The position numbers and the translations under genes are program-made. Source: Candidatus Rhodoferax odensensis (lineage in GTDB: Bacteria > Pseudomonadota > Gammaproteobacteria > Burkholderiales > Burkholderiaceae_C). From it: DNA of 64,000 bases. The stretch spans positions 1 through 64,000 of the forward strand of contig JADKDJ010000011.1 in the NCBI GenBank assembly GCA_016718405.1. The letters are read 5' to 3'. Positions 7,377-16,181 of the stretch are shown here, piece by piece. How positions within the stretch are numbered: the stretch's first letter is position 1; every line of letters begins with the position of its first letter. The notes beneath the pieces are model-generated. The model was not told the origin of the DNA and did no database searches. It saw only the letters and a program-made list of their open reading frames with translations.

Positions 7377-9258
7377 TCGCTTCGTCGTGATAGCCCTGCA
7401 CGCAGGCAGCCAGCACCTGTTTGATGGTCTGCGCGTCGTCGTCCACCGCCGCAAGCTGCAGCCGATCCAGAACCGCAGACAGCTGCGCCCAGTTCATGAA
7501 CTCCTCGTGCGCCTTCATGATGCGCGGATGCGAAGTCGGCGCCGGGTTGTCGCCTATCAGCAGTTCCTCGTAGAGCTTTTCACCGGGTCGCAACCCGGTG
7601 ATCACGATCTCGATGTCGCCCTCCGGGTGGTGGTCGTCCTTCACCTTCAGGCCCGACAGTTCCACCATGCGTCGCGCCAGGTCGATGATCTTCACCGGGT
7701 CACCCATGTCCAACACAAACACTTCGCCGCCGCGCGCCATGGCGGCCGCTTGCAGGACGAGCTGGGCCGCCTCTGGAATGGTCATGAAGTAGCGTGTGAC
7801 GTCTGCGTGCGTCACGGTCAAGGGTCCGCCGTGGGTCAGTTGCTCTCGAAACAGCGGCACCACGCTGCCGCTGGAGCCCAGGACATTGCCGAAGCGAACC
7901 ATGCTGAAACAGGTTCCTGCGCCAGTGACCCGCTCAGCCAGCGCCTGCAACACCATCTCGGCCAGGCGTTTGCTCGCGCCCATGACGTTGGTCGGACGCA
8001 CTGCCTTGTCGGTCGACACCAGCACGAAGCGCTTGACACCGGCATCCGCCGCGGCCAGCGCAAAGTTCAAGGTGCCAAACACGTTGTTGATGATCCCTTC
8101 GGCCGGATTGCATTCGACCATGGGTACGTGTTTGTAGGCTGCCGCGTGGAACACCAGGTCAGGCCGGTACTGCGCACACACCGCATCGAGCCGACGCCGG
8201 TTGGAAATGCTACCCAGCAGGGGAGTTAGTTCAACCTGGTATCCCTTGACGCGACACAAAGCCAGCAATTCATGGTGAGTGCTGTAGAGCCCAAACTCGC
8301 CGTGGTCCAACAACAGCAGTTGACGCGGACGCTCCATCACAATCTGGCGGCACAACTCGCTGCCAATACTGCCGCCCGCTCCGCTGACCAACACCGTCTG
8401 ACCAGCCAGGCTGCAGCCCAACAGTTCGGGCTGAGGTTTGACCGCGGCGCGACCCAGCAGGTCTTCCAAGTCGAGCTCGCGAAAGTCCTGCACACTGACT
8501 CGGCCGCTGGCCAGATCGGCCAAGCCTGGCAGCGTGCGCACATGCACCGGTACCTCGCGCAGGCTGGCTATGATCTCGTTGCGCCGTTCGCGGCTGGCGC
8601 TGGGCAAGGCCAGCAAGATGTCGGTCACGCCCAGGCGCTGCACCACCGCTGACACCTGCGTGGGCGAGAACACGTTGATGCCGTTGATGCTGCGGCCAAC
8701 CTTGGCCGGGTCGTCATCCAGAAATCCAACCGGTTCAAAACCGCGCGAAACCGCCAGGCCAGCGGCTGTTTGCACACCCGCCATGCCCGCGCCATAAATC
8801 AGCAGCCGCCCAGCGGGCACGGCGGCCCGTCCGGCCAGACCGGCCAACCAAAAGCGGGCTGTGGCCCGACTGATCGCAACCAGCGGCAAAAAGACCAGCG
8901 GCTGCAACAAACCCAGACTGCGCGGCGAGGTAAACCAGGCACCCCACAACAACATCGCGACCGACAACAAAGCCGCGTAGACCGCGACCGCCTGGGTTGT
9001 GGCCAACAAGGCGGCTTGACCGGAATAGCGAAAAATGGCGCGGTACAAGCCGAATCGAATGAACACCGGCACCGCCAACAGCGGCGCCAGACCATACACC
9101 AGCCACTGCGTACCGGCAGGCACGTGCGGCGTATCCAGCCGCAGCGTGTACGCGATCCATGTGGCCATGACCGACAGCAACACATCCATGCCAATGACGA
9201 CCAGCCGCTTGGCCGTTCGTGGCAGGGCAAGCACCTTCTTGTGCACCGCCTCAGCCAT
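7339..9258 (-). CDS. Membrane nucleoside-diphosphate-sugar 4,6-dehydratase (CapD/WbpM/FlaA1 family)
   Basis: A 639-residue enzyme with about four N-terminal TM helices (residues 15-140), an intermediate Rossmann-like domain (LIYGAGMAG), and a C-terminal short-chain dehydrogenase domain with VLVSGAGGSIGSELCRQI, the HAAAYKHVPMVE block and STDKAVRPTNVMGASKR (the Met-x3-Lys variant typical of this family). It should make a 4-keto-6-deoxy UDP-sugar for surface polysaccharide or glycan synthesis. An upstream extension to 9534 is possible, but it lies inside dnaE in another frame. The ATG at 9258 begins the conserved MAEAVHKK sequence and overlaps the dnaE stop by 8 nt, so translation is probably coupled. 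Confidence 0.93.
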   Translation of the reverse strand: MAEAVHKKVLALPRTAKRLVVIGMDVLLSVMATWIAYTLRLDTPHVPAGTQWLVYGLAPLLAVPVFIRFGLYRAIFRYSGQAALLATTQAVAVYAALLSVAMLLWGAWFTSPRSLGLLQPLVFLPLVAISRATARFWLAGLAGRAAVPAGRLLIYGAGMAGVQTAAGLAVSRGFEPVGFLDDDPAKVGRSINGINVFSPTQVSAVVQRLGVTDILLALPSASRERRNEIIASLREVPVHVRTLPGLADLASGRVSVQDFRELDLEDLLGRAAVKPQPELLGCSLAGQTVLVSGAGGSIGSELCRQIVMERPRQLLLLDHGEFGLYSTHHELLALCRVKGYQVELTPLLGSISNRRRLDAVCAQYRPDLVFHAAAYKHVPMVECNPAEGIINNVFGTLNFALAAADAGVKRFVLVSTDKAVRPTNVMGASKRLAEMVLQALAERVTGAGTCFSMVRFGNVLGSSGSVVPLFREQLTHGGPLTVTHADVTRYFMTIPEAAQLVLQAAAMARGGEVFVLDMGDPVKIIDLARRMVELSGLKVKDDHHPEGDIEIVITGLRPGEKLYEELLIGDNPAPTSHPRIMKAHEEFMNWAQLSAVLDRLQLAAVDDDAQTIKQVLAACVQGYHDEAINERRFAEVRAP

Positions 9259-12200
9259 AGACAATGCTCGCGCTGAACTGCTCAGCCTGCGCACGCCACG
9301 CTGCCAACGCCGCGTTGCACGGATAGAACCGATACTCATCTCCCAACTGAAACTCCGCGCTGGCCGCGCCGGACTCGCGACCGGCCGTGACGGCCAGGCG
9401 CACCGCCATGCCGCGCACCAGTTCACCCTGTTCGGTGCGTTCCCGGCGCGCCGGGAACTCCCGGAGCACGCGCGCGATGTCTGGCTCCCTCCCATCCGGC
9501 GCCAGTTGCACCGCCACCCGCAAATACTTGCCAAAGCGGCAACGCGCCTGCTCCAGATCCCAGATCTGGCTGATGGAAAACTGCATGCCGCCCGAGAATC
9601 GGTCGAGCTTGGCCTGTCCCATAACGATCACCAGTTCATCGTCCTTGAGCAACTGGCGGTGGGCATTGATCATTGCCTCGTCGGCACGCGCCTCGATGAC
9701 CCCGGACTTGTCATCGAGCTTGAACAAAGCGAGTTTGCCGCGTTGGCCGTTGATAACGCGAAAGTCGGTGATGATGCCCGCCAACAGCTGCGGCTCGCGG
9801 GTATCAATCAGTTCTTCGATCGGGCGCTTGGCAAAGCGCCGTACTTCATTGGCAACCTCGTCAAACAGGTGTCCCGAGAGGTAGAAACCGATCGCCGTCT
9901 TTTCGAGCGTCAAGCGCTCCTTCACGCCCCAGGGTGTGGCGTCCACAAGCTCGGGTTCCTGCGTGCTTGAGCCATGGTCGTCATCACCGCCCATGTCGAA
10001 CAGGCCAACCTGATTGGCGTTGGCCTGGGTCGCAGTGGCGAAGTCGAAGGCTCTATCGACCGATTCGATCAGGGACGCACGGTTGAGTTGCAGACCGTCA
10101 AACGCGCCGGCCTTGATCAGCGCCTCCACGCAACGTTTGTTGAGGCGGCTTCGATCGACGCGCACGCAAAAGTCAAACAAACTGGTGAACGGGCCAACCT
10201 TGTCCGAAGTACCCCGTCCCTCGCGCGCCGCCACAATCGCCTCGATGGCCTGCTGCCCGGTACCTTTGATGGCACCCAGTCCATAACGAATGGCGGTGTC
10301 GGAGATCGGCTCGAAACGATGTACACCACGGTTGATGTCCGGCGCCTCAAAGCTCATTCCCATCTTCAAGGCATCCTCATACAAGACCTTGAGCTTGTCG
10401 GTGTCGTCCATTTCCACCGTCATGTTGGCGCAGAAGAACTCAGCCGTATAGTGCACCTTCAGCCACGCCGTGTGGTACGCCAACAGGGAATAGGCGGCCG
10501 CATGTGACTTGTTGAAGCCGTAGCCAGCGAACTTCTCCATCAAGTCGAAAATCTCGTCGGCCTTGTCCTGGCGGATGTCGTTCTTGGCCGCGCCGTCGCG
10601 AAAGATCTGGCGGTGCTTGGCCATTTCGTCGGCGTCTTTCTTGCCCATGGCGCGGCGTAACATATCTGCGCCGCCGAGCGAGTAGCCACCCAGGATCTGC
10701 GCGGTCTGCATCACCTGCTCCTGGTAGACCATGATGCCGTAGGTCTCCGAGAGCATATTGGCCACCAGTGGATGCGGGTACTCCACCACTTCGCGGCCAT
10801 GCTTGCGCGCCACAAAGCTCGGAATCAGGTCCATCGGTCCTGGCCGGTACAGAGCGTTGAGCGCAATCAAGTCTTCCAGCCGCGTCGGCTTGGCGTCTTT
10901 GAGCATGCCTTGCATGCCGCGGCTTTCAAACTGGAATACCGCCTCGGTCTTGCCCTCCGAGAACAGCTTGTAGACCTTGATGTCATCCAGCGGCAAGTTC
11001 TCGAAGGCGAAGTTCTCTTGGCCTGGATGGCGTTTGACGATGAATTCGCGCGCGATCTCCAAGATCGTCAGCGTCGCCAGGCCCAGGAAGTCGAACTTCA
11101 CCAGGCCCACTGCCTCCACGTCGTTCTTGTCGTACTGGCTCACCGCCGAATCGCTGCCGGGCTGCTGGTACAACGGGCAAAAGTCCGTGAGTTTGCCCGG
11201 CGCAATCAACACGCCCCCGGCGTGCATGCCCACATTACGCGTCATGCCTTCCAATTTGCGGGCCAGCTCCAGCAAGGTCTTGACGTCGTGCTCTTTGGCT
11301 TCGCGTTCGGCCAGAATCGGCTCGGCCTCGATGGCGTAAACCGTCTTATCGTCCTTCTTTCGATCCGGCGGCGGCAGTTGCAGCGAGACCGCCACACCCG
11401 GTTTGTTGGGAATGAGCTTGCTGATGCCATCGCAGAAGGTGTAGCTCATGTCGAGCACGCGCCCCACATCGCGCACCGCGGCGCGCGCGGCCATTGTGCC
11501 GAAGGTCACGATTTGGCTGACCGCGTTCTTGCCGTACTTGAGCTTGACGTAATCGATCACCCGATCCCGATTGCTCTGACAGAAGTCGATGTCAAAGTCG
11601 GGCATGGACACCCGCTCGGGATTCAGGAAGCGCTCAAACAGCAGGTTGTACTGCAGCGGATCCAGGTCGGTGATTTTCAAGGCGTAGGCCACCAGCGAGC
11701 CTGCGCCCGAGCCGCGGCCCGGTCCCACCGGGCAAGCATTGGCCTTGGCCCAGTTGATGAAGTCGCCCACGATCAGGAAGTAGCCGGGGAAGCCCATCTT
11801 CACGATGGTGGCAATCTCGAACTCCAGCCGCTGCACATAACGCTCGCGCACACGCTCACGCTCGGTGGAGTCGGGGTACAGGTGCGCCAGGCGCTCGTTC
11901 AAGCCCTCGTGCGAGACATGTCGGAAATACTCTTCAGGCGACATGCGCCGCCCATTCACTTCGGGAATCGGGAAGTCGGGCAGCTGTGGCTTGCCCAGCA
12001 CCAGCGTCAAGTTGCAACGCCGCGCGATCTCCAGTGTGTTGGCCAGGGCCGACGGGATGTCGGCGAACAGGGCCTGCATCTGGGCGCTGGATTTGAAGTA
12101 TTGCTCCCGCGTGAACTTTCTGGCGCGGCGCTGGTTGGCCAGGATCTCGCCCTCGGCGATACACACACGCGCCTCATGCGCCTCGTAATCATCCGGCTCG

Positions 12201-12814
12201 GTGAACTGCACCGGATGCGTGGCGACCACTGGCAACTTCATGCGAGCCGCCAGTTGCACGGCGCGGGCAACGTGCAGCTCATCGTCGGTGCGGCCGACAC
12301 GCTGCAACTCCATGTAAAAGCGGTGAGTAAACAGGCTCGCCAGCTGCAGCGCGACCTCGTGGGCACGCGCGTCGTCGCCCTGCACCAGCGCCTGGCCGAC
12401 CGGGCCGGCCTGCGCACCGGACAAGGCGATCAAGCCCTGATTGAGCTCACGCAGCCAGGCCAACGTGATACTGGCCTGCGGCTTGTCGGCATTCTGGGTC
12501 CAGGCCCGAGCCAGCAACTCGGACAAATTGAGGTAGCCCTGGGTGTTTTGCACCAGCAGCACCATGCGCGACAGAGCGGCGGCGTCTTTGCCCAGGCCCT
12601 CAAGCCAGATCTCGGCCCCGATCAATGGCTTGACGCCGCGCTTGCGCGCCTCCTTGTAGAACTTGACGGTTCCAAACAGATTGCTGAGGTCCGTGATGGC
12701 CAGCGCAGGCTGGGCATCACGAGCGGTGGTCTTGACGACGTCATCGATTCGAGTGGTGCCATCGACAACAGAAAACTCAGTGTGCAAACGCAGGTGAACA
12801 AACATGGTGAGCAT
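9251..12814 (-). CDS. dnaE: DNA polymerase III subunit alpha
   Basis: The replicative polymerase catalytic subunit, 1187 residues, full length for DnaE. It has an N-terminal PHP domain (FVHLRLHTEFSVVDGTTRIDD), the palm with VGPGRGSGAGSLVAYALKI and the catalytic acidic block PDFDIDFCQSNRDRVIDYV, fingers, a helix-hairpin-helix region (GYGFNKSHAAAYS) and a C-terminal OB domain (LAGIITDFRVINGQRGKLALFKLDD). The start may be the ATG at 12814 or the one at 12805; the latter begins directly at the conserved PHP sequence. Its 3' end overlaps the dehydratase gene, so the polymerase and a polysaccharide enzyme share a transcript. Confidence 0.97.
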   Translation of the reverse strand: MLTMFVHLRLHTEFSVVDGTTRIDDVVKTTARDAQPALAITDLSNLFGTVKFYKEARKRGVKPLIGAEIWLEGLGKDAAALSRMVLLVQNTQGYLNLSELLARAWTQNADKPQASITLAWLRELNQGLIALSGAQAGPVGQALVQGDDARAHEVALQLASLFTHRFYMELQRVGRTDDELHVARAVQLAARMKLPVVATHPVQFTEPDDYEAHEARVCIAEGEILANQRRARKFTREQYFKSSAQMQALFADIPSALANTLEIARRCNLTLVLGKPQLPDFPIPEVNGRRMSPEEYFRHVSHEGLNERLAHLYPDSTERERVRERYVQRLEFEIATIVKMGFPGYFLIVGDFINWAKANACPVGPGRGSGAGSLVAYALKITDLDPLQYNLLFERFLNPERVSMPDFDIDFCQSNRDRVIDYVKLKYGKNAVSQIVTFGTMAARAAVRDVGRVLDMSYTFCDGISKLIPNKPGVAVSLQLPPPDRKKDDKTVYAIEAEPILAEREAKEHDVKTLLELARKLEGMTRNVGMHAGGVLIAPGKLTDFCPLYQQPGSDSAVSQYDKNDVEAVGLVKFDFLGLATLTILEIAREFIVKRHPGQENFAFENLPLDDIKVYKLFSEGKTEAVFQFESRGMQGMLKDAKPTRLEDLIALNALYRPGPMDLIPSFVARKHGREVVEYPHPLVANMLSETYGIMVYQEQVMQTAQILGGYSLGGADMLRRAMGKKDADEMAKHRQIFRDGAAKNDIRQDKADEIFDLMEKFAGYGFNKSHAAAYSLLAYHTAWLKVHYTAEFFCANMTVEMDDTDKLKVLYEDALKMGMSFEAPDINRGVHRFEPISDTAIRYGLGAIKGTGQQAIEAIVAAREGRGTSDKVGPFTSLFDFCVRVDRSRLNKRCVEALIKAGAFDGLQLNRASLIESVDRAFDFATATQANANQVGLFDMGGDDDHGSSTQEPELVDATPWGVKERLTLEKTAIGFYLSGHLFDEVANEVRRFAKRPIEELIDTREPQLLAGIITDFRVINGQRGKLALFKLDDKSGVIEARADEAMINAHRQLLKDDELVIVMGQAKLDRFSGGMQFSISQIWDLEQARCRFGKYLRVAVQLAPDGREPDIARVLREFPARRERTEQGELVRGMAVRLAVTAGRESGAASAEFQLGDEYRFYPCNAALAAWRAQAEQFSASIVYG

Positions 12815-13009
12815 TGTAGGATCGCCCGCCCGGACATCGAGCCTTCATGGGCCACCGGCACCACCGCAATTGCGACGGTCGGGCGGTAACTCGATGCCCT
12901 CAGCCCGCGCCTACCGAGCACGAATGCGCCAGAATGTTCGACTTGGACAAACGTTGGCGGGCCAAAACGCTGATCCGCCGTGTAACTATTGCCGATGGAG
13001 GGAACGATC

Positions 13010-13606
13010 GTGACAACGATGACGACTCTGATAAAGCTCCCTGGCGTCGCCCTGTGGGTCAGTTTGGCGTGGGTAGCCGCAAGCGCGCAGCCCGCAACAA
13101 CCACACCGCAGATGCCGCCCTTGCCTTCGCTGACCACGGTTCAAAGCCTGGACGTCACGCGCTATATGGGAACCTGGTTTGAGATCGCCAAGTACCCCAA
13201 TCGATTTCAAAGCCAGTGCTTTGCCGACACCCAGGCGCAGTACCAACTGCAGGCAGATGGTGGCGTGCAAGTCATCAACCGCTGCCGGAAGGACACCGGC
13301 GAGATGGTGCAGGCCGTGGGTGCGGCACGCCAGGTGGGATCGATGGAGTCGCCCAAGCTCAAGGTGCGCTTTGCCCCGGTGTGGCTGTCCTGGCTGCCAC
13401 TGGTCTGGGGCGACTACTGGGTCATCGACCTTGACCCGGACTACCGATTGGTCGCCATTAGCGAACCAGACCGGCAATACCTATGGGTGCTGTCGCGCAC
13501 GGTGCAGGTCGATGCCAAGGATTACGCGGCGCTGATGCTGCGGCTGCAAGGGCAGGGCTTTGACTTGCGCCGACTCGAACGCACGCAGCACGCACGCCAG
13601 CCATGA
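13010..13606 (+). CDS. Bacterial lipocalin (Blc-like)
   Basis: A lipocalin of about 198 residues with an N-terminal signal sequence (LPGVALWVSLAWVAASAQP) and the family signature YMGTWFEIAKYPNRFQ, followed by QADGGVQVINRCR and DYRLVAISEPDRQYLWVLSRT. It should be a periplasmic or outer-membrane barrel binding fatty acids or lysophospholipids. A longer frame starts at 12989, but GGAGGG at about 12998-13003 is correctly spaced from the GTG at 13010, so I chose that; the ATG at 13019 is another option. No lipobox Cys is seen, unlike E. coli Blc. Its stop overlaps the LrgA start (ATGA). Confidence 0.9.
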   Translation: MTTMTTLIKLPGVALWVSLAWVAASAQPATTTPQMPPLPSLTTVQSLDVTRYMGTWFEIAKYPNRFQSQCFADTQAQYQLQADGGVQVINRCRKDTGEMVQAVGAARQVGSMESPKLKVRFAPVWLSWLPLVWGDYWVIDLDPDYRLVAISEPDRQYLWVLSRTVQVDAKDYAALMLRLQGQGFDLRRLERTQHARQP

Positions 13607-14058
13607 CCGGCAAGCCAGAGCGCGCCATGCACAAGCCCGCTGTAACCCGACCAGGCATCATGGAACCAGCCAACCCCGCAACACCCGCCTCGATAGTTCC
13701 CGGCCTGGCATGGCTGCTGCTTTGTCAGTCGGGTGGAGAAGCCTTGTCCCGACTGACCCGAGTTGGCCTGCCTGGCCCTGTGCTGGGCATGTTGCTGCTG
13801 CTGGTATTGCTGCAATGGCAATTGGTTCGCTCACACATAGGGACGGTTGCTGACGGCCTGCTGCAGCATCTCTCCCTGCTGTTTGTCCCAGTTGGAGTCG
13901 GCGTCATGACGCATACCGCCCTGCTGAGCGCTTATGGATGGCAGTTACTGGTTGCCTTGGTGCTCTCGACCTGGATCGGCCTGGCCGTGACCGCCGTCGT
14001 ACTGCGTGCCCTGCTGCACCGCGCTGAACCGACCGTTGCTAATGGGGACCCGTCTTGA
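13603..14058 (+). CDS. LrgA/CidA-family holin-like membrane protein
   Basis: A 151-residue protein with about four TM helices. LCQSGGEALSRLTRVGLPGPVLGMLLLLVLL and HLSLLFVPVGVGVM are characteristic of the LrgA/CidA/YohJ family. These proteins work with LrgB-type partners and affect murein hydrolase activity or export of small metabolites. The first ATG (13603) forms an ATGA overlap with the lipocalin stop. The N-terminal 25 residues before the first TM helix are long for the family, so internal ATGs at 13627 or 13660 remain possible. It is followed by LrgB with a 4-nt overlap. Confidence 0.88.
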   Translation: MTGKPERAMHKPAVTRPGIMEPANPATPASIVPGLAWLLLCQSGGEALSRLTRVGLPGPVLGMLLLLVLLQWQLVRSHIGTVADGLLQHLSLLFVPVGVGVMTHTALLSAYGWQLLVALVLSTWIGLAVTAVVLRALLHRAEPTVANGDPS

Positions 14059-14768
14059 CCGACTTTGTTCAGCTCTGGGTCTATCTCTCGACCACACCAC
14101 TTTTCGGCTTGACTGCCACCTTGGTGGTCTATGCTGCGGCTCAGGCGATCTACCGGCGCTTGGAGCAAACCCCACTGGCCAACCCGGTTATGTGGAGTGT
14201 GATTGTGCTTGCTGGTCTGTTGACGCTGAGTGGAACACCCTACCCCAGCTATTTTTCGGGTGCGCAGTTCATCCACTTCTTGCTCGGGCCAGCCGTGGTT
14301 GCGCTGGCTTGGCCAATGTGGCAGCGCAGAATCGAATTGCGCCAACGCGCCGTGCCACTTGTGCTGGCGGCCTTGGTGGGCGGCGTTGCCGCAAGCGCCA
14401 GCGCGGTGGCGATCGCATGGGCGCTTGACCTTCCATCGGACTTGATCCGTTCACTGGCACCGAAATCGGTAACGGCACCAGTGGCCATGGGGATCGCGCA
14501 GCAGTTGCAAGGCATCGCGGCCATGGCGGCCGTATTTTCTGTTTTGACCGGATTGGTCGGTGCGGTCAGTTCTCACTATGTGTTCAGAGGCCTGGGTCCG
14601 CTGTCCGCCCATGTGCGCGGATTTGCCATCGGCACCGCGGCCCATGGCATTGGCGCCGCACGTGCCTTGCAGATTGACGCCGACAGTGGCGCCTATGCAG
14701 GCCTTGCGCTGGGCATCCAAGTGATCCTGAGCGCGATTCTGTTACCTCTGGCGGCGCTGCTGCTGTGA
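14055..14768 (+). CDS. LrgB-family membrane protein
   Basis: A 237-residue polytopic protein of the LrgB/CidB/YohK family. SVTAPVAMGIAQQLQG and the C-terminal GTAAHGIGAARALQIDADSGAYAGLALGIQ are the conserved family blocks. It starts with TTG at 14055, overlapping the LrgA stop as TTGA, so it is translationally coupled to LrgA. The unusual start is supported because the frame reads straight into the first TM helix and no nearer ATG exists before the conserved region. Confidence 0.92.
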   Translation: MTDFVQLWVYLSTTPLFGLTATLVVYAAAQAIYRRLEQTPLANPVMWSVIVLAGLLTLSGTPYPSYFSGAQFIHFLLGPAVVALAWPMWQRRIELRQRAVPLVLAALVGGVAASASAVAIAWALDLPSDLIRSLAPKSVTAPVAMGIAQQLQGIAAMAAVFSVLTGLVGAVSSHYVFRGLGPLSAHVRGFAIGTAAHGIGAARALQIDADSGAYAGLALGIQVILSAILLPLAALLL

Positions 14769-14899
14769 CGTCGATTGCGCCACAGTGCATGGTACGGCGC
14801 GCAGTGGGTGGCCCTGGCAAGACAAAGAGCGGTCACTCTGCTAAAGTAATTTCGGCACGACCTTCGATTCTCAATGGTCGGCGTTCGGAAAGGCTCACT

Positions 14900-16156
14900 A
14901 TGTTACCGCCCTCAACTCTTGTACCGATGCTGCTTGCGCTGAGTCTGGGACTGACCGGCTGCGCGACGTCGGAGTCCGGCGCCAGCGCGCCCCCCAGTGC
15001 CACCGTCACCACCGCGCAGCCGACGCCGGCGCCAGTTGCTCCGGCCACGCCACCCGCACCGGTGGCCCTGCCGCACGACGAGGCCGTGCTGGCCGCGGCG
15101 CGCGACCTGTTTGGCAAGGCACAGCTGCCTGCCGGTCAGAAGTTCAACGTGATCATCGACCCGCTGGTCGATGGCTCCACAGGCCTTCAGTCACTGGCCA
15201 CGGTGGCGATCGAAAAGAAGGTGATCAGCCTGATGGGTAACGACTTCGCCCAGTTTCAGTGGAAACCCCTCAACGCGGCCAACCTCTCTGCCTTGCCGCT
15301 GGTCTTCATCGGTACGTTCACCCCGATCAACCTGCAGGGCAAGGGCGACGGCGAGCGCAACGCCTACCGTGTGTGCTTCGCACTGGCCGATCTCAAGACC
15401 GGCAAGATCGTCAGCAAAGGGTTTGCCCGCGCACAGACCGGCGGTGTTGACCCCAGCCCATTGCCCTACTTCCGCGACGCACCGCTGTGGGTCAACGACC
15501 GTATCGTCGAGGGCTATATCAAGACCTGCCAGGGTACCAAGGCGGGCGACCCGATTCAGCCCGCCTATCTGGACAAGGTGGCCTCCATCGCCAGCATCGA
15601 TGAAGCGACGCGAGCCTACAACAACAAGCAGTACAAGGAGTCCCTGGCGCTGTTCACCGCGCTGTTGCGCAACCCCGCTGGCGATCAGCCGCGCGTGCAT
15701 ACCGGCATCTATTTGTCTAACCTTCGCCTGGGACGACGTGAGCCCGCCATGCGTGCATTCGCCAAGATCGCCGAACAAGGCCTGGGGGCCAAGCGCCTGG
15801 CCGTCAAGTTTGGCTTCAACAGCGGCGCCACCGGCTTCAGCAAGGACGACGCGCCCTACGACCGCTGGCTGCGCGAGCTTGCCCTGCAGTCGGCGCGTGT
15901 GGCCAAGAGCACAGGTGGCTGCCTGGAAGTTGCCGGCCACACCGGGCGCTCCGGGTCGGACGCGCTTGATGAGCGGCTTTCCCTGCAACGTGCGGAGTAC
16001 GTGCGCCAGCGCCTGATCGAGCAGAGCAAGGACTTGGCCAAGCGCCTCAGCGCACGTGGCTACGGCTCCAAAGACTCGCTGGTGGGAACCGGGCGCGAGG
16101 ACCCCTCGGATGCTTTGGATCGGCGCATCGAGTTCAAGCCTGTCACCTGCTCCTGA
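14900..16156 (+). CDS. Outer-membrane lipoprotein with OmpA-like C-terminal domain
   Basis: A lipoprotein of about 418 residues. The ATG at 14900 opens a signal peptide with a lipobox ending LTGC, followed by a Pro/Ala/Thr-rich linker. The middle part (about 60-320) is unfamiliar. It includes a short repeat-like helical stretch (EATRAYNNKQYKESLALFTALLR), possibly TPR-like. The last ~90 residues resemble the OmpA peptidoglycan-binding domain: GCLEVAGHTGRSGSDALDER, LSLQRAEYVRQRL and DPSDALDRRIEF. A longer frame to 14765 lacks signal-peptide character and was rejected. It ends 25 bp before the WD40-caspase gene, so the two are probably an operon and may act together in the envelope. Confidence 0.85.
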   Translation: MLPPSTLVPMLLALSLGLTGCATSESGASAPPSATVTTAQPTPAPVAPATPPAPVALPHDEAVLAAARDLFGKAQLPAGQKFNVIIDPLVDGSTGLQSLATVAIEKKVISLMGNDFAQFQWKPLNAANLSALPLVFIGTFTPINLQGKGDGERNAYRVCFALADLKTGKIVSKGFARAQTGGVDPSPLPYFRDAPLWVNDRIVEGYIKTCQGTKAGDPIQPAYLDKVASIASIDEATRAYNNKQYKESLALFTALLRNPAGDQPRVHTGIYLSNLRLGRREPAMRAFAKIAEQGLGAKRLAVKFGFNSGATGFSKDDAPYDRWLRELALQSARVAKSTGGCLEVAGHTGRSGSDALDERLSLQRAEYVRQRLIEQSKDLAKRLSARGYGSKDSLVGTGREDPSDALDRRIEFKPVTCS

Positions 16157-16181
16157 CGCACACGCAGTACCGAGCATCGGC

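Noticed and set aside
9259..9534. N-terminal extension of the sugar dehydratase
   Set aside because: It lies within dnaE and is Arg/Trp-rich nonsense; the ATG at 9258 fits the family.
10772..12889. 705-codon open frame opposite dnaE
   Set aside because: Strand-reversed frame kept open by high GC at third codon positions; no recognisable domains, while dnaE is unambiguous.
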